Source of the DNA: a virus
Direction: 5' to 3' (one strand)
Length of the DNA: 64,000 nt
Virus record (IMG/VR): IMGVR_UViG_3300024509_000007
Location: 62,001-126,000 of that record
Shown: positions 36,400 to 46,876 of the stretch, in pieces
Layout of the letters: each line of letters opens with the position of its first letter
Position numbering within the stretch: the stretch's first letter is position 1
Translations under genes and position numbers: made by a program
The notes under the pieces: generated by a model
The model's input: the letters and a program-made list of their open reading frames with translations, nothing else
What the model was told of the DNA's origin: nothing
The model's database searches: none

Positions 36400-36959
36400 A
36401 AGATTGCACAATTATAATTGGTTCTTATAGATCTGGAACTAGCGTTATAGCCAAAATATTAAACTCTCTTGGCATAAATATGGGAGAAAGAGAGAATGCA
36501 AATGATAATCCAGACTGGTATCCAACAGGAAGTTTCAATGATAAGTACACAAGATATATTTATACAAATCCAAAAAATTACTGGGATTTAAAACTAAAAA
36601 CAGTTCAACAAGGAAAAATTGGAACAAGATCATTTGAATTTCTAAAAAAAGATGCATGGAATAAGTTCATATCAGAAACTTCAATACAAACTAGTATAAT
36701 ATGGGCAAAAAGAAATATAAACAAAGCCAATATTGAATATTCTATGCTTATGGGCGATCAAGCTTTTCCAGATACTATAGAAAAACAGTATAATACAGCT
36801 GAAAATATTTTTAATAATTTTTCAGGCAGAAAATTAATAGTTAATTACTCAGACTTAATGCAAAATACTGAATCTACAGCAAAACAAATAGCTGCTTTTT
36901 GTGGTGTATTCTATATAGACGGTTGTATAAATGGAATAACACCAAAATTTTTGGAATAA
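36396..36959 (+). CDS. sulfotransferase
   Basis: 187 aa. It opens with CTIIIGSYRSGTSVIAKIL, the 5'-phosphosulfate (PSB) loop of PAPS-dependent sulfotransferases, and ends NYSDLMQNTESTAKQIAAF, resembling the family's 3' phosphate-binding segment and final helix. It would place sulfate on a hydroxyl, probably of a carbohydrate given the neighbouring glycosyltransferase. It overlaps that gene by 4 nt and precedes the fibre genes by 3 nt. Confidence 0.75.
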   Translation: MKDCTIIIGSYRSGTSVIAKILNSLGINMGERENANDNPDWYPTGSFNDKYTRYIYTNPKNYWDLKLKTVQQGKIGTRSFEFLKKDAWNKFISETSIQTSIIWAKRNINKANIEYSMLMGDQAFPDTIEKQYNTAENIFNNFSGRKLIVNYSDLMQNTESTAKQIAAFCGVFYIDGCINGITPKFLE

Positions 36960-36962
36960 AAA

Positions 36963-39023
36963 ATGCATTTCAGCAAAAGACCATCAAGAATACAAGATCA
37001 AGACGATTTTGTAGGTGTTCCTTCTTCTGGAAATGTCATTAAATTTGATGGCACTAACTTTATTCCAGGAGTTGTTACTGGTTCTCAAGGTCTTCAAGGT
37101 ATTCAGGGTTCACAAGGCAATCAAGGAAATCAAGGTAATCAAGGTAATCAAGGAAACCAAGGTTTTATTGGTTTTCAAGGTGATCAAGGTTCAATAGGCA
37201 TTTCTTTCGGTGCTACATCATCTTTATCAACTATATCCAAAACTATTGGACTAAAAACTCTTTCTGTATTATCTATAGATGCTATTAGGGCTGGTATTAG
37301 AGTAAGGATAGTAGATAATAATAATACATCTCATTTTTTAGAAGGTCTTATATTATCTACTGATCCAAACACATCGAGCATAGTTGTTGATGTGGATTAT
37401 GTAGTTGGCACTGGAAGTAGTAATGTTTGGGATGTTAATATAACTGGACAAGTTGGATCTCAAGGCTATCAAGGCGTTAGTTCATTACATATAAATTATT
37501 TATTTAGTACATTAACATCTGGTGTTCCAACTCCAGAACAGTTTAGATTAAATAACTCTAATTTTTCTCTTGCGACAATAGCCTTATTTAGTGGTCTAGA
37601 TATAAATTCTAATAATATTAGTTCTATTTATTCTTTATTAGATGATTCTACTAATTTTGTAAAATCATATATAGTTATTCAACCAATTAATGATAATTCT
37701 AAATTTTCTATTTTTAAAATAACATCTTCAAATACAGTTAATAGTACTTATGCTTCGTTTAACATAGAACATGTTAATACATCTTCTGGGTTTTCACTAA
37801 GTAACAACCAACAAATTACAATATCTTTACTCCTTGTTGGTGATATTGGTAATCAAGGAACACAAGGTCATCAAGGCTTACAAGGAAATCAAGGTTTACA
37901 AGGTCTTCAGGGTCGTCAAGGTTTTCAAGGTCTTCAAGGTAATCAAGGTTTACAAGGATTTCAAGGAAATCAAGGTCTTCAAGGTAATCAAGGACTTCAG
38001 GGAAATCAAGGACTTCAAGGTAGTCAAGGCTTTCAGGGTAATCAAGGTTTTCAAGGTAATCAAGGATTACAGGGCAATCAAGGTTTGCAAGGTAATCAAG
38101 GTAGTCAAGGTTTACAAGGTTATCAAGGAAGTCAAGGCAATCAAGGACAAACAGGTGCTGGAGTTGAAATAAAAGGTTCTGATACTTGGCAAAATATTTT
38201 CAATAATCAAACTGGAACTGCCACTATTGGAGATATGTGGTTACTTACATCTACAGCACAAGGATCTGCTAGTCAATCTTGTCCTAATCCAGACAATGGA
38301 ACTGCTGCTATTGGAGACGGAGTTGTATACACAGGCACTAGCCCTGTTTATTGGGATAATGTTGGCCCGATTCGTGGACCACAAGGTTATCAGGGCTTAC
38401 AAGGATATCAAGGTCTTCAAGGCAGTCAAGGTAGACAAGGTCTTGTTGGCTCTATTGGTTTTCAAGGTCATCAAGGTAATCAAGGCAACCAAGGACTTCA
38501 AGGTAATCAAGGATTGCAGGGAAATCAAGGTTTACAGGGTAATCAAGGTCTTCAAGGTAATCAAGGATTTCAAGGAACACAAGGTTATCAAGGCTCTCAA
38601 GGTTATCAAGGTATTGATGGTCATTATTCAGAATTTATAGGAACTTTTGAAAACGAAACTCATCTTTTAACAACTTATCCGAGTGGTCCTCCAGAAGTTT
38701 ATCAATGGGCATTTGCTCCAGATGACACAGATCCATTAATTTTATGGGTATATAGATATGATCCAAATTCTATAAATCATTGGGCAAAAGAAGATATAAT
38801 TCTTACTGCTGGCTCACAAGGGTTTCAGGGATACCAAGGAGAACAAGGTTATCAGGGTTATCAAGGAGAACAGGGTTATCAAGGTGATCAGGGTTATCAA
38901 GGAGATCAAGGATTTCAAGGCAGTGAAGCAAGTTTTCCATCTGGTGGATCTACCGGACAAATATTAACATACAATAGTTCTAATCAACTTGTTTGGGTTG
39001 ATGTAGATGGAGGAACTTGGTAG
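36963..39023 (+). CDS. collagen-like fibre protein, 686 aa
   Basis: After a 40-residue head (MHFSKRPSRIQDQDDF...) come Gly-X-Y runs, mostly GNQ, GLQ, GFQ and GYQ (residues about 42-75, 295-400, 475-560, 620-655), separated by small globular domains. Such runs form trimeric triple helices in phage fibres. It contains no poly-Thr. An unknown C-terminal domain of about 30 residues follows the last run. Stop overlaps the GTG of the next gene. Confidence 0.75.
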   Translation: MHFSKRPSRIQDQDDFVGVPSSGNVIKFDGTNFIPGVVTGSQGLQGIQGSQGNQGNQGNQGNQGNQGFIGFQGDQGSIGISFGATSSLSTISKTIGLKTLSVLSIDAIRAGIRVRIVDNNNTSHFLEGLILSTDPNTSSIVVDVDYVVGTGSSNVWDVNITGQVGSQGYQGVSSLHINYLFSTLTSGVPTPEQFRLNNSNFSLATIALFSGLDINSNNISSIYSLLDDSTNFVKSYIVIQPINDNSKFSIFKITSSNTVNSTYASFNIEHVNTSSGFSLSNNQQITISLLLVGDIGNQGTQGHQGLQGNQGLQGLQGRQGFQGLQGNQGLQGFQGNQGLQGNQGLQGNQGLQGSQGFQGNQGFQGNQGLQGNQGLQGNQGSQGLQGYQGSQGNQGQTGAGVEIKGSDTWQNIFNNQTGTATIGDMWLLTSTAQGSASQSCPNPDNGTAAIGDGVVYTGTSPVYWDNVGPIRGPQGYQGLQGYQGLQGSQGRQGLVGSIGFQGHQGNQGNQGLQGNQGLQGNQGLQGNQGLQGNQGFQGTQGYQGSQGYQGIDGHYSEFIGTFENETHLLTTYPSGPPEVYQWAFAPDDTDPLILWVYRYDPNSINHWAKEDIILTAGSQGFQGYQGEQGYQGYQGEQGYQGDQGYQGDQGFQGSEASFPSGGSTGQILTYNSSNQLVWVDVDGGTW

Positions 39024-42000
39024 TGTCATTTACAATCGATCAATCTATAATAAATGCTACATATACAGGCTCTGGAACATATCAAGATCCATATTTAGTT
39101 TATCAGGCAAACAATCAACCAAATCCAGGTTATTTTGTATTTTCTTTTAATGCATCAGAGTCTGGTTATTTATTAGCCCAATACTCAGCTTTTGCTCAAT
39201 TTACTGGTGCTTCTTTAATATTAAGAGTCTATGGTCCTAATGGAACTATAGATTATATTAATGAAACAGCTTCAATGCTTCCTCATGTTTTTTCTTTTTC
39301 TTTTCCTATATATATTGATGCTGGATCACAAATTTCAATTATTGCTAATGGAATTGAAGTGGGTTCTAGTGGTAGTTTTTATTTTGTTCCAGATAACTCA
39401 GGAGATTGTTTTGCCAATTGGAGCATAGATGTTTCAAGCTCTTCTGCTAGTAATACCCCTAGTGGAGCTTCAATAACTTCAAATAACGGATTTTATTTTA
39501 CTGGTGGCCCTTATCAACTTTTGACAGCTAGTATGGTTGGTGTTGGTCCGGCAATTAATTTTTTTAATGGTTCTACATGGACTACTTATGATTTACAAGT
39601 TGGAGATATATTATCATTTAATGATTTTATTATTTTAAGTGGTGGTTTTGGAGATATAAGTGGAACATATATAATAACTGAATTAATTACATTTAGCGGT
39701 GATCAATTTGCAAAACTTGATTGCTATATCAATCCAAATCCTACTACAACAACCACAACTACAACGCAATCACCTCAACAATCTGTTGTTAAGTTTAGAT
39801 CTTATTTAAATTATCAAACATCATTTAGTTCTATTGGTGGTCCAAGTACAGATTGGCCATATGCTAGTTCTGATTCATTTTCTATGGTTCTTTCTCCATC
39901 TGGACCAGGTCCAATTCATTCTCCACTTGAACCTCCAATAACGCCATCTTCAAATGTAACTATAGAGATACTTTCTTATGATCCAGAAACAGGAGATGCA
40001 TATCCACCATTCGTAACATTAAATATATCTGGTAGTGGTTTAGTTTATAAAGGTAGTTTTAATTATCCAATTTCAGATAGTACATATACAAATTTTAGTC
40101 AACCTCCAGAACCATATGTATATCCAATAAATTTAAGTTTTAATGAAAGTTTTGTTGTTCCTACTGGATCTACTTTTTATTTTGATTTTTATTCAAGTTC
40201 TTGGATTAGTAATGTTAATTTTAATGTATCAATAACTGCATATAATCAATCTACTACAACTACAACTACTACGACCACAACCACAACTACAACGACTACT
40301 ACTACAACAGTAGCACCTACGCATACAACACAAGATCCTTATATAGCAATAAAACCAAAAAGATCTTACATAGCTGGATCTATACCAAATTCTGGCGATA
40401 TGCAAATAAATGAATTTGCTATAAATGTTGTAGATAAGAAAGGTTTTGTTTTAGACAGTAATGGAATTATACATACTATTTTTGAACCAAATAATGCTGG
40501 TAATCAAGGACCGCAGGGTTTTCAAGGTATACAGGGTTTTCAAGGTTTTCAAGGTAGACAAGGTTTTCAAGGTAACCAAGGCAACCAAGGGTTCCAAGGT
40601 TTTCAAGGTAGACAAGGTTTTCAAGGTAACCAAGGCAACCAAGGGTTCCAAGGTAACCAAGGTAATCAAGGGTTCCAAGGTGATCAAGGTAACCAAGGTT
40701 CTCAAGGTGACCAAGGCAACCAAGGGTTCCAAGGTGATCAGGGTAACCAAGGTTCTCAAGGTGACCAAGGTAATCAAGGGTTCCAAGGTGATCAGGGTAA
40801 CCAAGGTTTTCAAGGTGACCAAGGTAATCAAGGGTTCCAAGGTGATCAGGGTAACCAAGGGTTCCAAGGCGATCAAGGTTCTCAACCTTTTAATTATCTT
40901 GGTGCTTATAATAATGGAGTCACATATTCTGTTGGTCAAGCAGTAACTTATGATGGTTCTCTTTATGTAATGAGTAATTACATTGGTGCAGCAGGATACA
41001 TTCCTCCTGCTTATCCAGGCAATTGGGATTTAGTATTAAGCAAGGGTGATCAAGGTAACCAAGGGTTTCAAGGCTATCAAGGCGAACAAGGTTTTCAGGG
41101 TGATCAAGGTTTTCAAGGTTACCAAGGCAATCAAGGTTATCAAGGATCACAACCATTTAATTATGTTGGTACTTATAATAGTGGCATAGTTTATAATGCT
41201 GGAGATGCAGTTTCCTATAACGGCCAATTATGGGTAATGATGATTACGATTGGTTCTGCTGGAAATGCACCAGAAGAATATTTTTGGGATATGATTGTTG
41301 ATCGTGGATCTCAAGGTTATCAAGGCACTCAAGGCTTACAGGGTAATCAGGGATTACAAGGTTTACAAGGAATTCAAGGATCGCAAGGCTCACAAGGTAA
41401 TGATGGAAATTTCGGCGGTGTAACTGTTGAGTATAAATTTGATGGATTAAATACATCTATAAGCGATCCAGGCGATAATTATATAAGATTTAATAATTCT
41501 GATATTTCTTCTGCAACACATTTATTAATTGATGATAATCCAAACAATGCAAATATAGATTTGTCTATCTATTTAAATACAATAGATGATTCAACAAGTA
41601 CTATTAAAGGTCATGTAAAGATATCTAAAAAGTTTTCACCAAATGTTTTTGCTATATACGCAATAAATTCTTTATCTGATTCTAGTCCAAGTTATTTTGA
41701 TATAGATGTTTCTTATCTTTCTGGTAGTGGTTCTTTTTCTGATCAAGATGAAGTTTTATTAACTTTCGCTAGAACTGGTGATAAAGGCGATACTGGTAAC
41801 CAAGGTTTCCAAGGCAATCAAGGATTACAAGGTAACCAAGGTAGTCAAGGTTTCCAAGGTGACCAAGGTGACCAAGGTAACCAAGGATTCCAAGGTGATC
41901 AGGGTAACCAAGGGTTTCAAGGTGACCAAGGTAATCAAGGTTTCCAAGGTGACCAAGGTAATCAGGGTTTCCAAGGTGACCAAGGTAACCAAGGGTTCCA

Positions 42001-45000
42001 AGGTTATCAGGGTAACCAAGGGTTTCAAGGCGATCAGGGTAACCAAGGTGACCAAGGTAACCAAGGATTCCAAGGTGACCAAGGGTTCCAAGGGTTCCAA
42101 GGTGACCAAGGTAATCAGGGTTTCCAAGGTGATCAGGGTAACCAAGGGTTCCAAGGTGATCAAGGTGATCAGGGTTTCCAAGGTGACCAAGGGTTCCAAG
42201 GGTTCCAAGGTGACCAAGGTAATCAGGGTTTCCAAGGTGATCAGGGTAACCAAGGGTTTCAAGGCGATCCAGCTACTGTTACGCCAGGAGGAAGTTCTGG
42301 AGAATTACAATATAATAACGCAGGATCATTTGATGGAACTGCTGAATTCACATATAGCTCTGGTCAAATAAGCATCGCCCCATATGGTTCTTCTGCTGGA
42401 AATACTAGCGAACTTCGTTTTTTAGAGTTGGTGGCTAATGGAAGTAATTATGTTGGATTTAAAGCTCCTGATTCAATTTCTGCAAACACAATTTGGACAT
42501 TACCACCTTCTGATGGAATAGGTGGACAGTTTTTAAGCACAGATGGTTTTGGTGAATTAGAATTTAAAGAAGTATTAAATTTTAGAACTAAAGTTAAAAA
42601 TTCTACTGGATCTACATTAAGTCCAAAACAAGTTGTTTATGTAAACGGTGCAAGTGGTAGCACACCAACAGTAGCATTAGCACAAGCAAATACAGAGACT
42701 GATTCTAGTAAAACATATGCCCTTGTTGCAGAAACAATAAATCATAATGCTGATGGTTTTGTTGTAGCTCAAGGACTTTTAGAAAATGTAAACACTTCTA
42801 GCTTTTCTGCTGGAAATACATTGTGGTTATCGCCAACTACTGCTGGTGGTTTAACTACTACTAAACCAACTGCTCCAGATCATGCTGTATTTATTGGAAC
42901 TGTAGTAAATGTAAGTGTTAATCAAGGTTCTATATTAGTAAATATACAAAATGGTTATGAGTTAGAAGAATTACATAATGTCAGCATTAATAGTGGAACT
43001 TTAGCTGATAATGATATTATTCAATACAATAGTTCTTCTAAAGTTTGGGAAAATGTAGCTGGATCAACATCTAGTATAAGTGAAGGCTCAAATCTTTATT
43101 ACACAGATACTAGGGCTAGGTCCGCTCTTTCTGCTGGAACTGGTATTTCATACAATAATACGACTGGTGTGATAACTAATTCATCACCAGATCAAACTGT
43201 TGTTTTGACTGCTGGAACAGGAATTTCTACTTCCGGTACTTATCCAAATTTCACTATTACCAATAGTTCACCAGATCAGACTGTAACATTGACTGCTGGA
43301 ACTGGCATATCGGTTACTGGTACTTACCCTTCGTTTACAATTACTAACTCGTCTCCATCTTCAGGTGGAACTGTAACATCTGTTGGCGTATCTGTTCCAA
43401 CAGGAATGAAAGTTACAAATTCTCCGATTACATCTAGTGGAACAATCGCTATTGCGATGGATACTGGCTATGCACTACCAACTTCGGCAAGTCAGACCAA
43501 CTGGGATTCCGCATATTCTGAACGCCGTCAATGGGATGGTGGCTCAACAAATTTAGTAGCTGCTACAGGAAGAACTAGTCTTGGTGGTACAACAGTAGGA
43601 AGTAATTTATTTACGCTAACAAATCCTTCAGCAGTAACATTTTTAAAAGTTAATGCAGACAATACTGTTACAGCAGAGTCTGCATCTACATTTAGAACTT
43701 CTATCGGTGCTGGTACAGGTAATGGAACAGTAACTTCGATTGCCACAAATTCGCCAATTACTGGTGGAACTATTACATCAACTGGAACAATAGGAATTAA
43801 TTCCAGTTCAACAAATACTGCTTCATATGTAGTACAAAGAGATGCTTCGGGAAATTTTTCGGCTGGAACTATAACTGCTTCATTAAGCGGTAATGCTACA
43901 TCTGCAACAAATATTGCTGGCGGTGGTGCAGGACAACTTCCATATAATACTGGCTCTGGTGCTACATCATTTCTTGCTGCTGGCACAAGTGGTCAAATTT
44001 TAAAAAGCAATGGAACTTCAGCACCAAGTTGGATGAATACTAGTTCTATAACTAGTGTTGGAACTTTAAGTGGATTAACGATTACTGAAACTGTAACAAC
44101 AGACAATACTTTAACGATAAATGCTGTTGCATCACAAACTGGAAATTTAGTTATATTAAAAGATAGTACAACAGCAACTCTGTTTTCTATCGGTCCAACT
44201 GGTGCTACTACTATCAATGATACTACTGCTAGTACAACTACTGGTACTGGATCATTAATTGTTGCTGGTGGTGCTGGAATAGCTGGACAAGCTACTATTG
44301 GTACTCTTGTTGCTGCTGGATTATCTTATCCAACAGCCGATGGAACATCTGGACAAGTTTTATCAACTAATGGTGCAGGAACATTATCTTGGACTAGTGC
44401 TGCTGGTGCAAGTGCTGCTGGCTCTACTGGAGATATTCAATACAATGATGGTTCTGCTGGTTTTACAGCTACTTCCTCCTTTTCATATGGCTCATCAGCT
44501 TATGATCAATTAGCTCTTTACAGCAATAATGCTGCATTTGGTGTTTTTGGAATTTTTGGTGCAAGTGGTCAGACATACCCATTACTAGAGTTCAGAGATT
44601 ATCTAGGAACTACTGTATACAGTTATTTTGATGCCACCGGAAATCTTTACCTAAATGCACAGACAGACATAAGATTTGCAGACGCTGATAGCAGCAATTA
44701 TGTTGCCATGCAATCTCCAGCAACTATAGCCACCAATTACACATTAACATTGCCTACTACTGCTGGAACCAACAACTATGTTTTAAAAACAGATGGTAGC
44801 GGAAACTTAAGCTGGACAAACGGAATTACCAATTTGCTTGGCGGTGGTGCAGGACAGATTCCCTACAACACAGGTTCAGGAGCGACTTCATTTCTTGCTG
44901 CTGGAACATCTGGTCAGGTCTTGCGTTCTAACGGAACAGCAGCACCTAGTTGGGAAGTACAAGGATTATTTTCAGGTGGAAGATTGACATTAACATCTGG

Positions 45001-45769
45001 TACACCAGTAACAACTTCTGATGTCACATCAGCATCTAATGTCTACTACACACCTTATAATGGTGATAAAATAAGTTTATATAACACATCATCTTCTTCT
45101 TGGGTAAATTGTTCTTTCACAGAAAAAACATTAGCACTTTCAGGATTATCTTCTGGAACATTGTATGATGTATTTGGTTATTTAAGTTCTGGAACATTAG
45201 CATTAGACCCTCCAGTAGCATGGGGTACTACTTCTTCAAGAAGTTCTGCAATATCTTTTCAAAATGGTGTTTATGTAAAAACAACAGATTTAAGCAGAAG
45301 GTATCTTGGAACATTTAGGGCAACTGCTGCAACTACAACTGAAGATTCTGCTGCCAATCGTTACCTATGGAACAATCACAACAGAATTTTAAGGCATGGT
45401 TTTGTTACCGCTTTTTCACTTAATTTTGCATGGAGTGGTGCAAGTAGAGAATGGAATGGTGGAGCAAGCGTTACCAGACTTAATTTTATTAATGGACTTA
45501 ATGAGTCTCCAGTTTTAATAACTGGGGTATTGGCTGTTGGAACCGGTGCTGCCGGATCAACTGCTCAAGCTGGTTTCGGATTGGATTCTACAACATCATT
45601 TTTTGGAACAGCTTATACTGATTCGCAAATCTCAGGATATGTTGTAAGAACTATTTCAACACATGGATATACCAGCAGTATTGGTTACCATTATGTAACC
45701 CCTATTCAAAACGCATCATCAACAGCAAATTGGTATGGAGTGAATTGTGGAATTGTTTTGTGGTGCTAG
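39023..45769 (+). CDS. giant collagen-like, Thr-tract tail fibre, 2248 aa
   Basis: GTG start at 39023 overlapping the previous TAG, with GGAGG 9 nt upstream. Layout: beta domain (1-235); short Thr tract; second beta domain; Thr tract of about 20 residues (near 411-430); a DPYIAIKPKRSYIAGSIPNSGDMQ segment; four collagen-like Gly-X-Y stretches, two separated by related carbohydrate-binding-like domains (FNYLGAYNNGVTYSVGQAV and FNYVGTYNSGIVYNAGDAV). After the last stretch come fibre repeats around GAGQLPYNTGSGATSFLAAG (present twice) and a C-terminal tip ending NWYGVNCGIVLWC. Likely a receptor-binding fibre. Confidence 0.75.
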   Translation: MSFTIDQSIINATYTGSGTYQDPYLVYQANNQPNPGYFVFSFNASESGYLLAQYSAFAQFTGASLILRVYGPNGTIDYINETASMLPHVFSFSFPIYIDAGSQISIIANGIEVGSSGSFYFVPDNSGDCFANWSIDVSSSSASNTPSGASITSNNGFYFTGGPYQLLTASMVGVGPAINFFNGSTWTTYDLQVGDILSFNDFIILSGGFGDISGTYIITELITFSGDQFAKLDCYINPNPTTTTTTTTQSPQQSVVKFRSYLNYQTSFSSIGGPSTDWPYASSDSFSMVLSPSGPGPIHSPLEPPITPSSNVTIEILSYDPETGDAYPPFVTLNISGSGLVYKGSFNYPISDSTYTNFSQPPEPYVYPINLSFNESFVVPTGSTFYFDFYSSSWISNVNFNVSITAYNQSTTTTTTTTTTTTTTTTTTTVAPTHTTQDPYIAIKPKRSYIAGSIPNSGDMQINEFAINVVDKKGFVLDSNGIIHTIFEPNNAGNQGPQGFQGIQGFQGFQGRQGFQGNQGNQGFQGFQGRQGFQGNQGNQGFQGNQGNQGFQGDQGNQGSQGDQGNQGFQGDQGNQGSQGDQGNQGFQGDQGNQGFQGDQGNQGFQGDQGNQGFQGDQGSQPFNYLGAYNNGVTYSVGQAVTYDGSLYVMSNYIGAAGYIPPAYPGNWDLVLSKGDQGNQGFQGYQGEQGFQGDQGFQGYQGNQGYQGSQPFNYVGTYNSGIVYNAGDAVSYNGQLWVMMITIGSAGNAPEEYFWDMIVDRGSQGYQGTQGLQGNQGLQGLQGIQGSQGSQGNDGNFGGVTVEYKFDGLNTSISDPGDNYIRFNNSDISSATHLLIDDNPNNANIDLSIYLNTIDDSTSTIKGHVKISKKFSPNVFAIYAINSLSDSSPSYFDIDVSYLSGSGSFSDQDEVLLTFARTGDKGDTGNQGFQGNQGLQGNQGSQGFQGDQGDQGNQGFQGDQGNQGFQGDQGNQGFQGDQGNQGFQGDQGNQGFQGYQGNQGFQGDQGNQGDQGNQGFQGDQGFQGFQGDQGNQGFQGDQGNQGFQGDQGDQGFQGDQGFQGFQGDQGNQGFQGDQGNQGFQGDPATVTPGGSSGELQYNNAGSFDGTAEFTYSSGQISIAPYGSSAGNTSELRFLELVANGSNYVGFKAPDSISANTIWTLPPSDGIGGQFLSTDGFGELEFKEVLNFRTKVKNSTGSTLSPKQVVYVNGASGSTPTVALAQANTETDSSKTYALVAETINHNADGFVVAQGLLENVNTSSFSAGNTLWLSPTTAGGLTTTKPTAPDHAVFIGTVVNVSVNQGSILVNIQNGYELEELHNVSINSGTLADNDIIQYNSSSKVWENVAGSTSSISEGSNLYYTDTRARSALSAGTGISYNNTTGVITNSSPDQTVVLTAGTGISTSGTYPNFTITNSSPDQTVTLTAGTGISVTGTYPSFTITNSSPSSGGTVTSVGVSVPTGMKVTNSPITSSGTIAIAMDTGYALPTSASQTNWDSAYSERRQWDGGSTNLVAATGRTSLGGTTVGSNLFTLTNPSAVTFLKVNADNTVTAESASTFRTSIGAGTGNGTVTSIATNSPITGGTITSTGTIGINSSSTNTASYVVQRDASGNFSAGTITASLSGNATSATNIAGGGAGQLPYNTGSGATSFLAAGTSGQILKSNGTSAPSWMNTSSITSVGTLSGLTITETVTTDNTLTINAVASQTGNLVILKDSTTATLFSIGPTGATTINDTTASTTTGTGSLIVAGGAGIAGQATIGTLVAAGLSYPTADGTSGQVLSTNGAGTLSWTSAAGASAAGSTGDIQYNDGSAGFTATSSFSYGSSAYDQLALYSNNAAFGVFGIFGASGQTYPLLEFRDYLGTTVYSYFDATGNLYLNAQTDIRFADADSSNYVAMQSPATIATNYTLTLPTTAGTNNYVLKTDGSGNLSWTNGITNLLGGGAGQIPYNTGSGATSFLAAGTSGQVLRSNGTAAPSWEVQGLFSGGRLTLTSGTPVTTSDVTSASNVYYTPYNGDKISLYNTSSSSWVNCSFTEKTLALSGLSSGTLYDVFGYLSSGTLALDPPVAWGTTSSRSSAISFQNGVYVKTTDLSRRYLGTFRATAATTTEDSAANRYLWNNHNRILRHGFVTAFSLNFAWSGASREWNGGASVTRLNFINGLNESPVLITGVLAVGTGAAGSTAQAGFGLDSTTSFFGTAYTDSQISGYVVRTISTHGYTSSIGYHYVTPIQNASSTANWYGVNCGIVLWC
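40500..40880 (+). repeat. 18-bp-unit collagen-coding DNA repeats
   Basis: Near-identical units of the form GGTAACCAAGGGTTCCAAGG recur in register. Because units differ by only a few third-position changes, unequal recombination or slippage can change fibre length. Confidence 0.7.
41777..42266 (+). repeat. collagen-coding DNA repeats, second array
   Basis: The same repeat family as 40500-40880, with GGTGACCAAGG and GGTAACCAAGG units alternating for about 490 bp. The two arrays are similar enough to recombine with each other. Confidence 0.7.
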
Positions 45770-45776
45770 GTGAAAC

Positions 45777-46289
45777 ATGAATAACAATATGCAAATTTTG
45801 AACGAAAAAGTAATGGCAGTTTGCCCTATTGAAAATGTTTATTTTCAAGAAGATGGACTTATAGGAATAGTTTATAAAGACCCAGATATTTCCACAGACC
45901 AGCAAAAACAAGCTGCACAACAAGTTATTAGTGAATGGCCACTACAAGAAAAGAAACTTGAAAAATTGGCCAAGATTGATGAGGAATGGGAAGCTGCCAT
46001 TGCTCAAGGTTGGAATTCTAATCAAGGATTTAGTCTTGGTTTATCAGCCAATGATGTGGCTCTTATATCTGGCGTATTCGCTCTTGCAAAAGAAGCTGCT
46101 GCTTTAAATTTGCCACTACCTCAAATTATAGCCTTAGATAATACAGCTATAAGTTTTACTTCTATAAACGAAATGGTACAATTATTATTACAGTATGGTT
46201 CTGCTAGGGCACAACTGTCAAGTGTGTTTGCAAGTAGAAGAAAAGCTGTTGAAAATGCCACAAGTATAGAAGAAATTGACGGTGTATAA
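45777..46289 (+). CDS. possible fibre-associated chaperone or tail protein, 170 aa
   Basis: Follows the giant fibre by 7 nt. Its C-terminal half (WEAAIAQGWNSNQGFSLG, ANDVALISGVFALAKEAAA, then ITSINEMVQLLLQYG-like helices) resembles the DUF4376-type domain found in phage proteins after tail fibres. An assembly role is inferred from position. Confidence 0.45.
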   Translation: MNNNMQILNEKVMAVCPIENVYFQEDGLIGIVYKDPDISTDQQKQAAQQVISEWPLQEKKLEKLAKIDEEWEAAIAQGWNSNQGFSLGLSANDVALISGVFALAKEAAALNLPLPQIIALDNTAISFTSINEMVQLLLQYGSARAQLSSVFASRRKAVENATSIEEIDGV

Positions 46290-46401
46290 AAATATAGATG
46301 ATATTTATGCAGAAGCTGCTGCTGATCCAGAAGTGGCTCAATCTGTAGGTATGTTTTTATATGCAATTGATAAGATAGGTAAAAATAAAGGTATTCTATA
46401 A
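46282..46401 (+). CDS. hypothetical peptide, 39 aa, GTG start
   Basis: GTG at 46282 overlaps the end of the previous gene by 8 nt. Acidic helix (DDIYAEAAADPEVAQSVG) followed by a short basic tail. Confidence 0.4.
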   Translation: MYKNIDDIYAEAAADPEVAQSVGMFLYAIDKIGKNKGIL

Positions 46402-46443
46402 TGGTGTATATAAATTTGCACAACTTCTTAAGAGGATAATCAA

Positions 46444-46734
46444 ATGAGCGACCAATTTATTCAGTTAGTTGAAAGATTTGGCGTTTCTTTCTCATTTTTA
46501 GTGTTTTTTGTATGGTGTGCATATAAATCAGGCATGTGGTTGGGTGAAAAAGTTATTTTACCAATGCAGGAAAGGCATTTGGAGTTTTTAGATAAACTTG
46601 AAGCTGGAATAGAAACTGTAGTAAATACTCAGAATAAAAGCCTTGAAATTCTTAATCAAGTTCTTTTAAATACAAGAGAGATACAAGCTTTAAAAAGACA
46701 AATAAGGGAAGAAAATGAGCCAGCAAGAAGTTAA
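46444..46734 (+). CDS. membrane plus coiled-coil protein, holin-like candidate
   Basis: 96 aa: short N-terminus, one transmembrane span (FGVSFSFLVFFVWCAYKSG, residues about 12-30) and a long coiled coil. AAGAGGA lies 7 nt upstream. The plan is compatible with a pinholin-like or spanin-like lysis protein; no endolysin is visible nearby, so this is tentative. Confidence 0.5.
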   Translation: MSDQFIQLVERFGVSFSFLVFFVWCAYKSGMWLGEKVILPMQERHLEFLDKLEAGIETVVNTQNKSLEILNQVLLNTREIQALKRQIREENEPARS

Positions 46735-46876
46735 TTTTGAGATTTTAGCAAACAGTGGCATTGTACAAATTTCAGAAAGCTTAATGCTTAATGAATATAT
46801 TGTATTTGGTCATGTGTATTCTGATTCTACTATTTCAAGTGAATCAGAACAAAAAATAAATTATGAGGTTGTTTAA
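46715..46876 (+). CDS. hypothetical protein, 53 aa
   Basis: Begins MSQQEVNFEILANSG; overlaps the previous gene by 20 nt and the next by 1 nt (TAATG). Beta-rich. Function unknown. Confidence 0.55.
   Translation: MSQQEVNFEILANSGIVQISESLMLNEYIVFGHVYSDSTISSESEQKINYEVV

Noticed and set aside
40451-42262. Long antisense ORFs (IT/LVTL repeats) and shifted-frame KVIKVTK ORFs
   Set aside because: They are shadows of the Gly-X-Y repeat: any frame of the 9-bp-based unit stays open. The same applies near 37015-38640 and 49024-51642.
43528-44217. Antisense ORFs in the fibre gene
   Set aside because: Codon periodicity and ribosome sites support only the plus-strand fibre frame.
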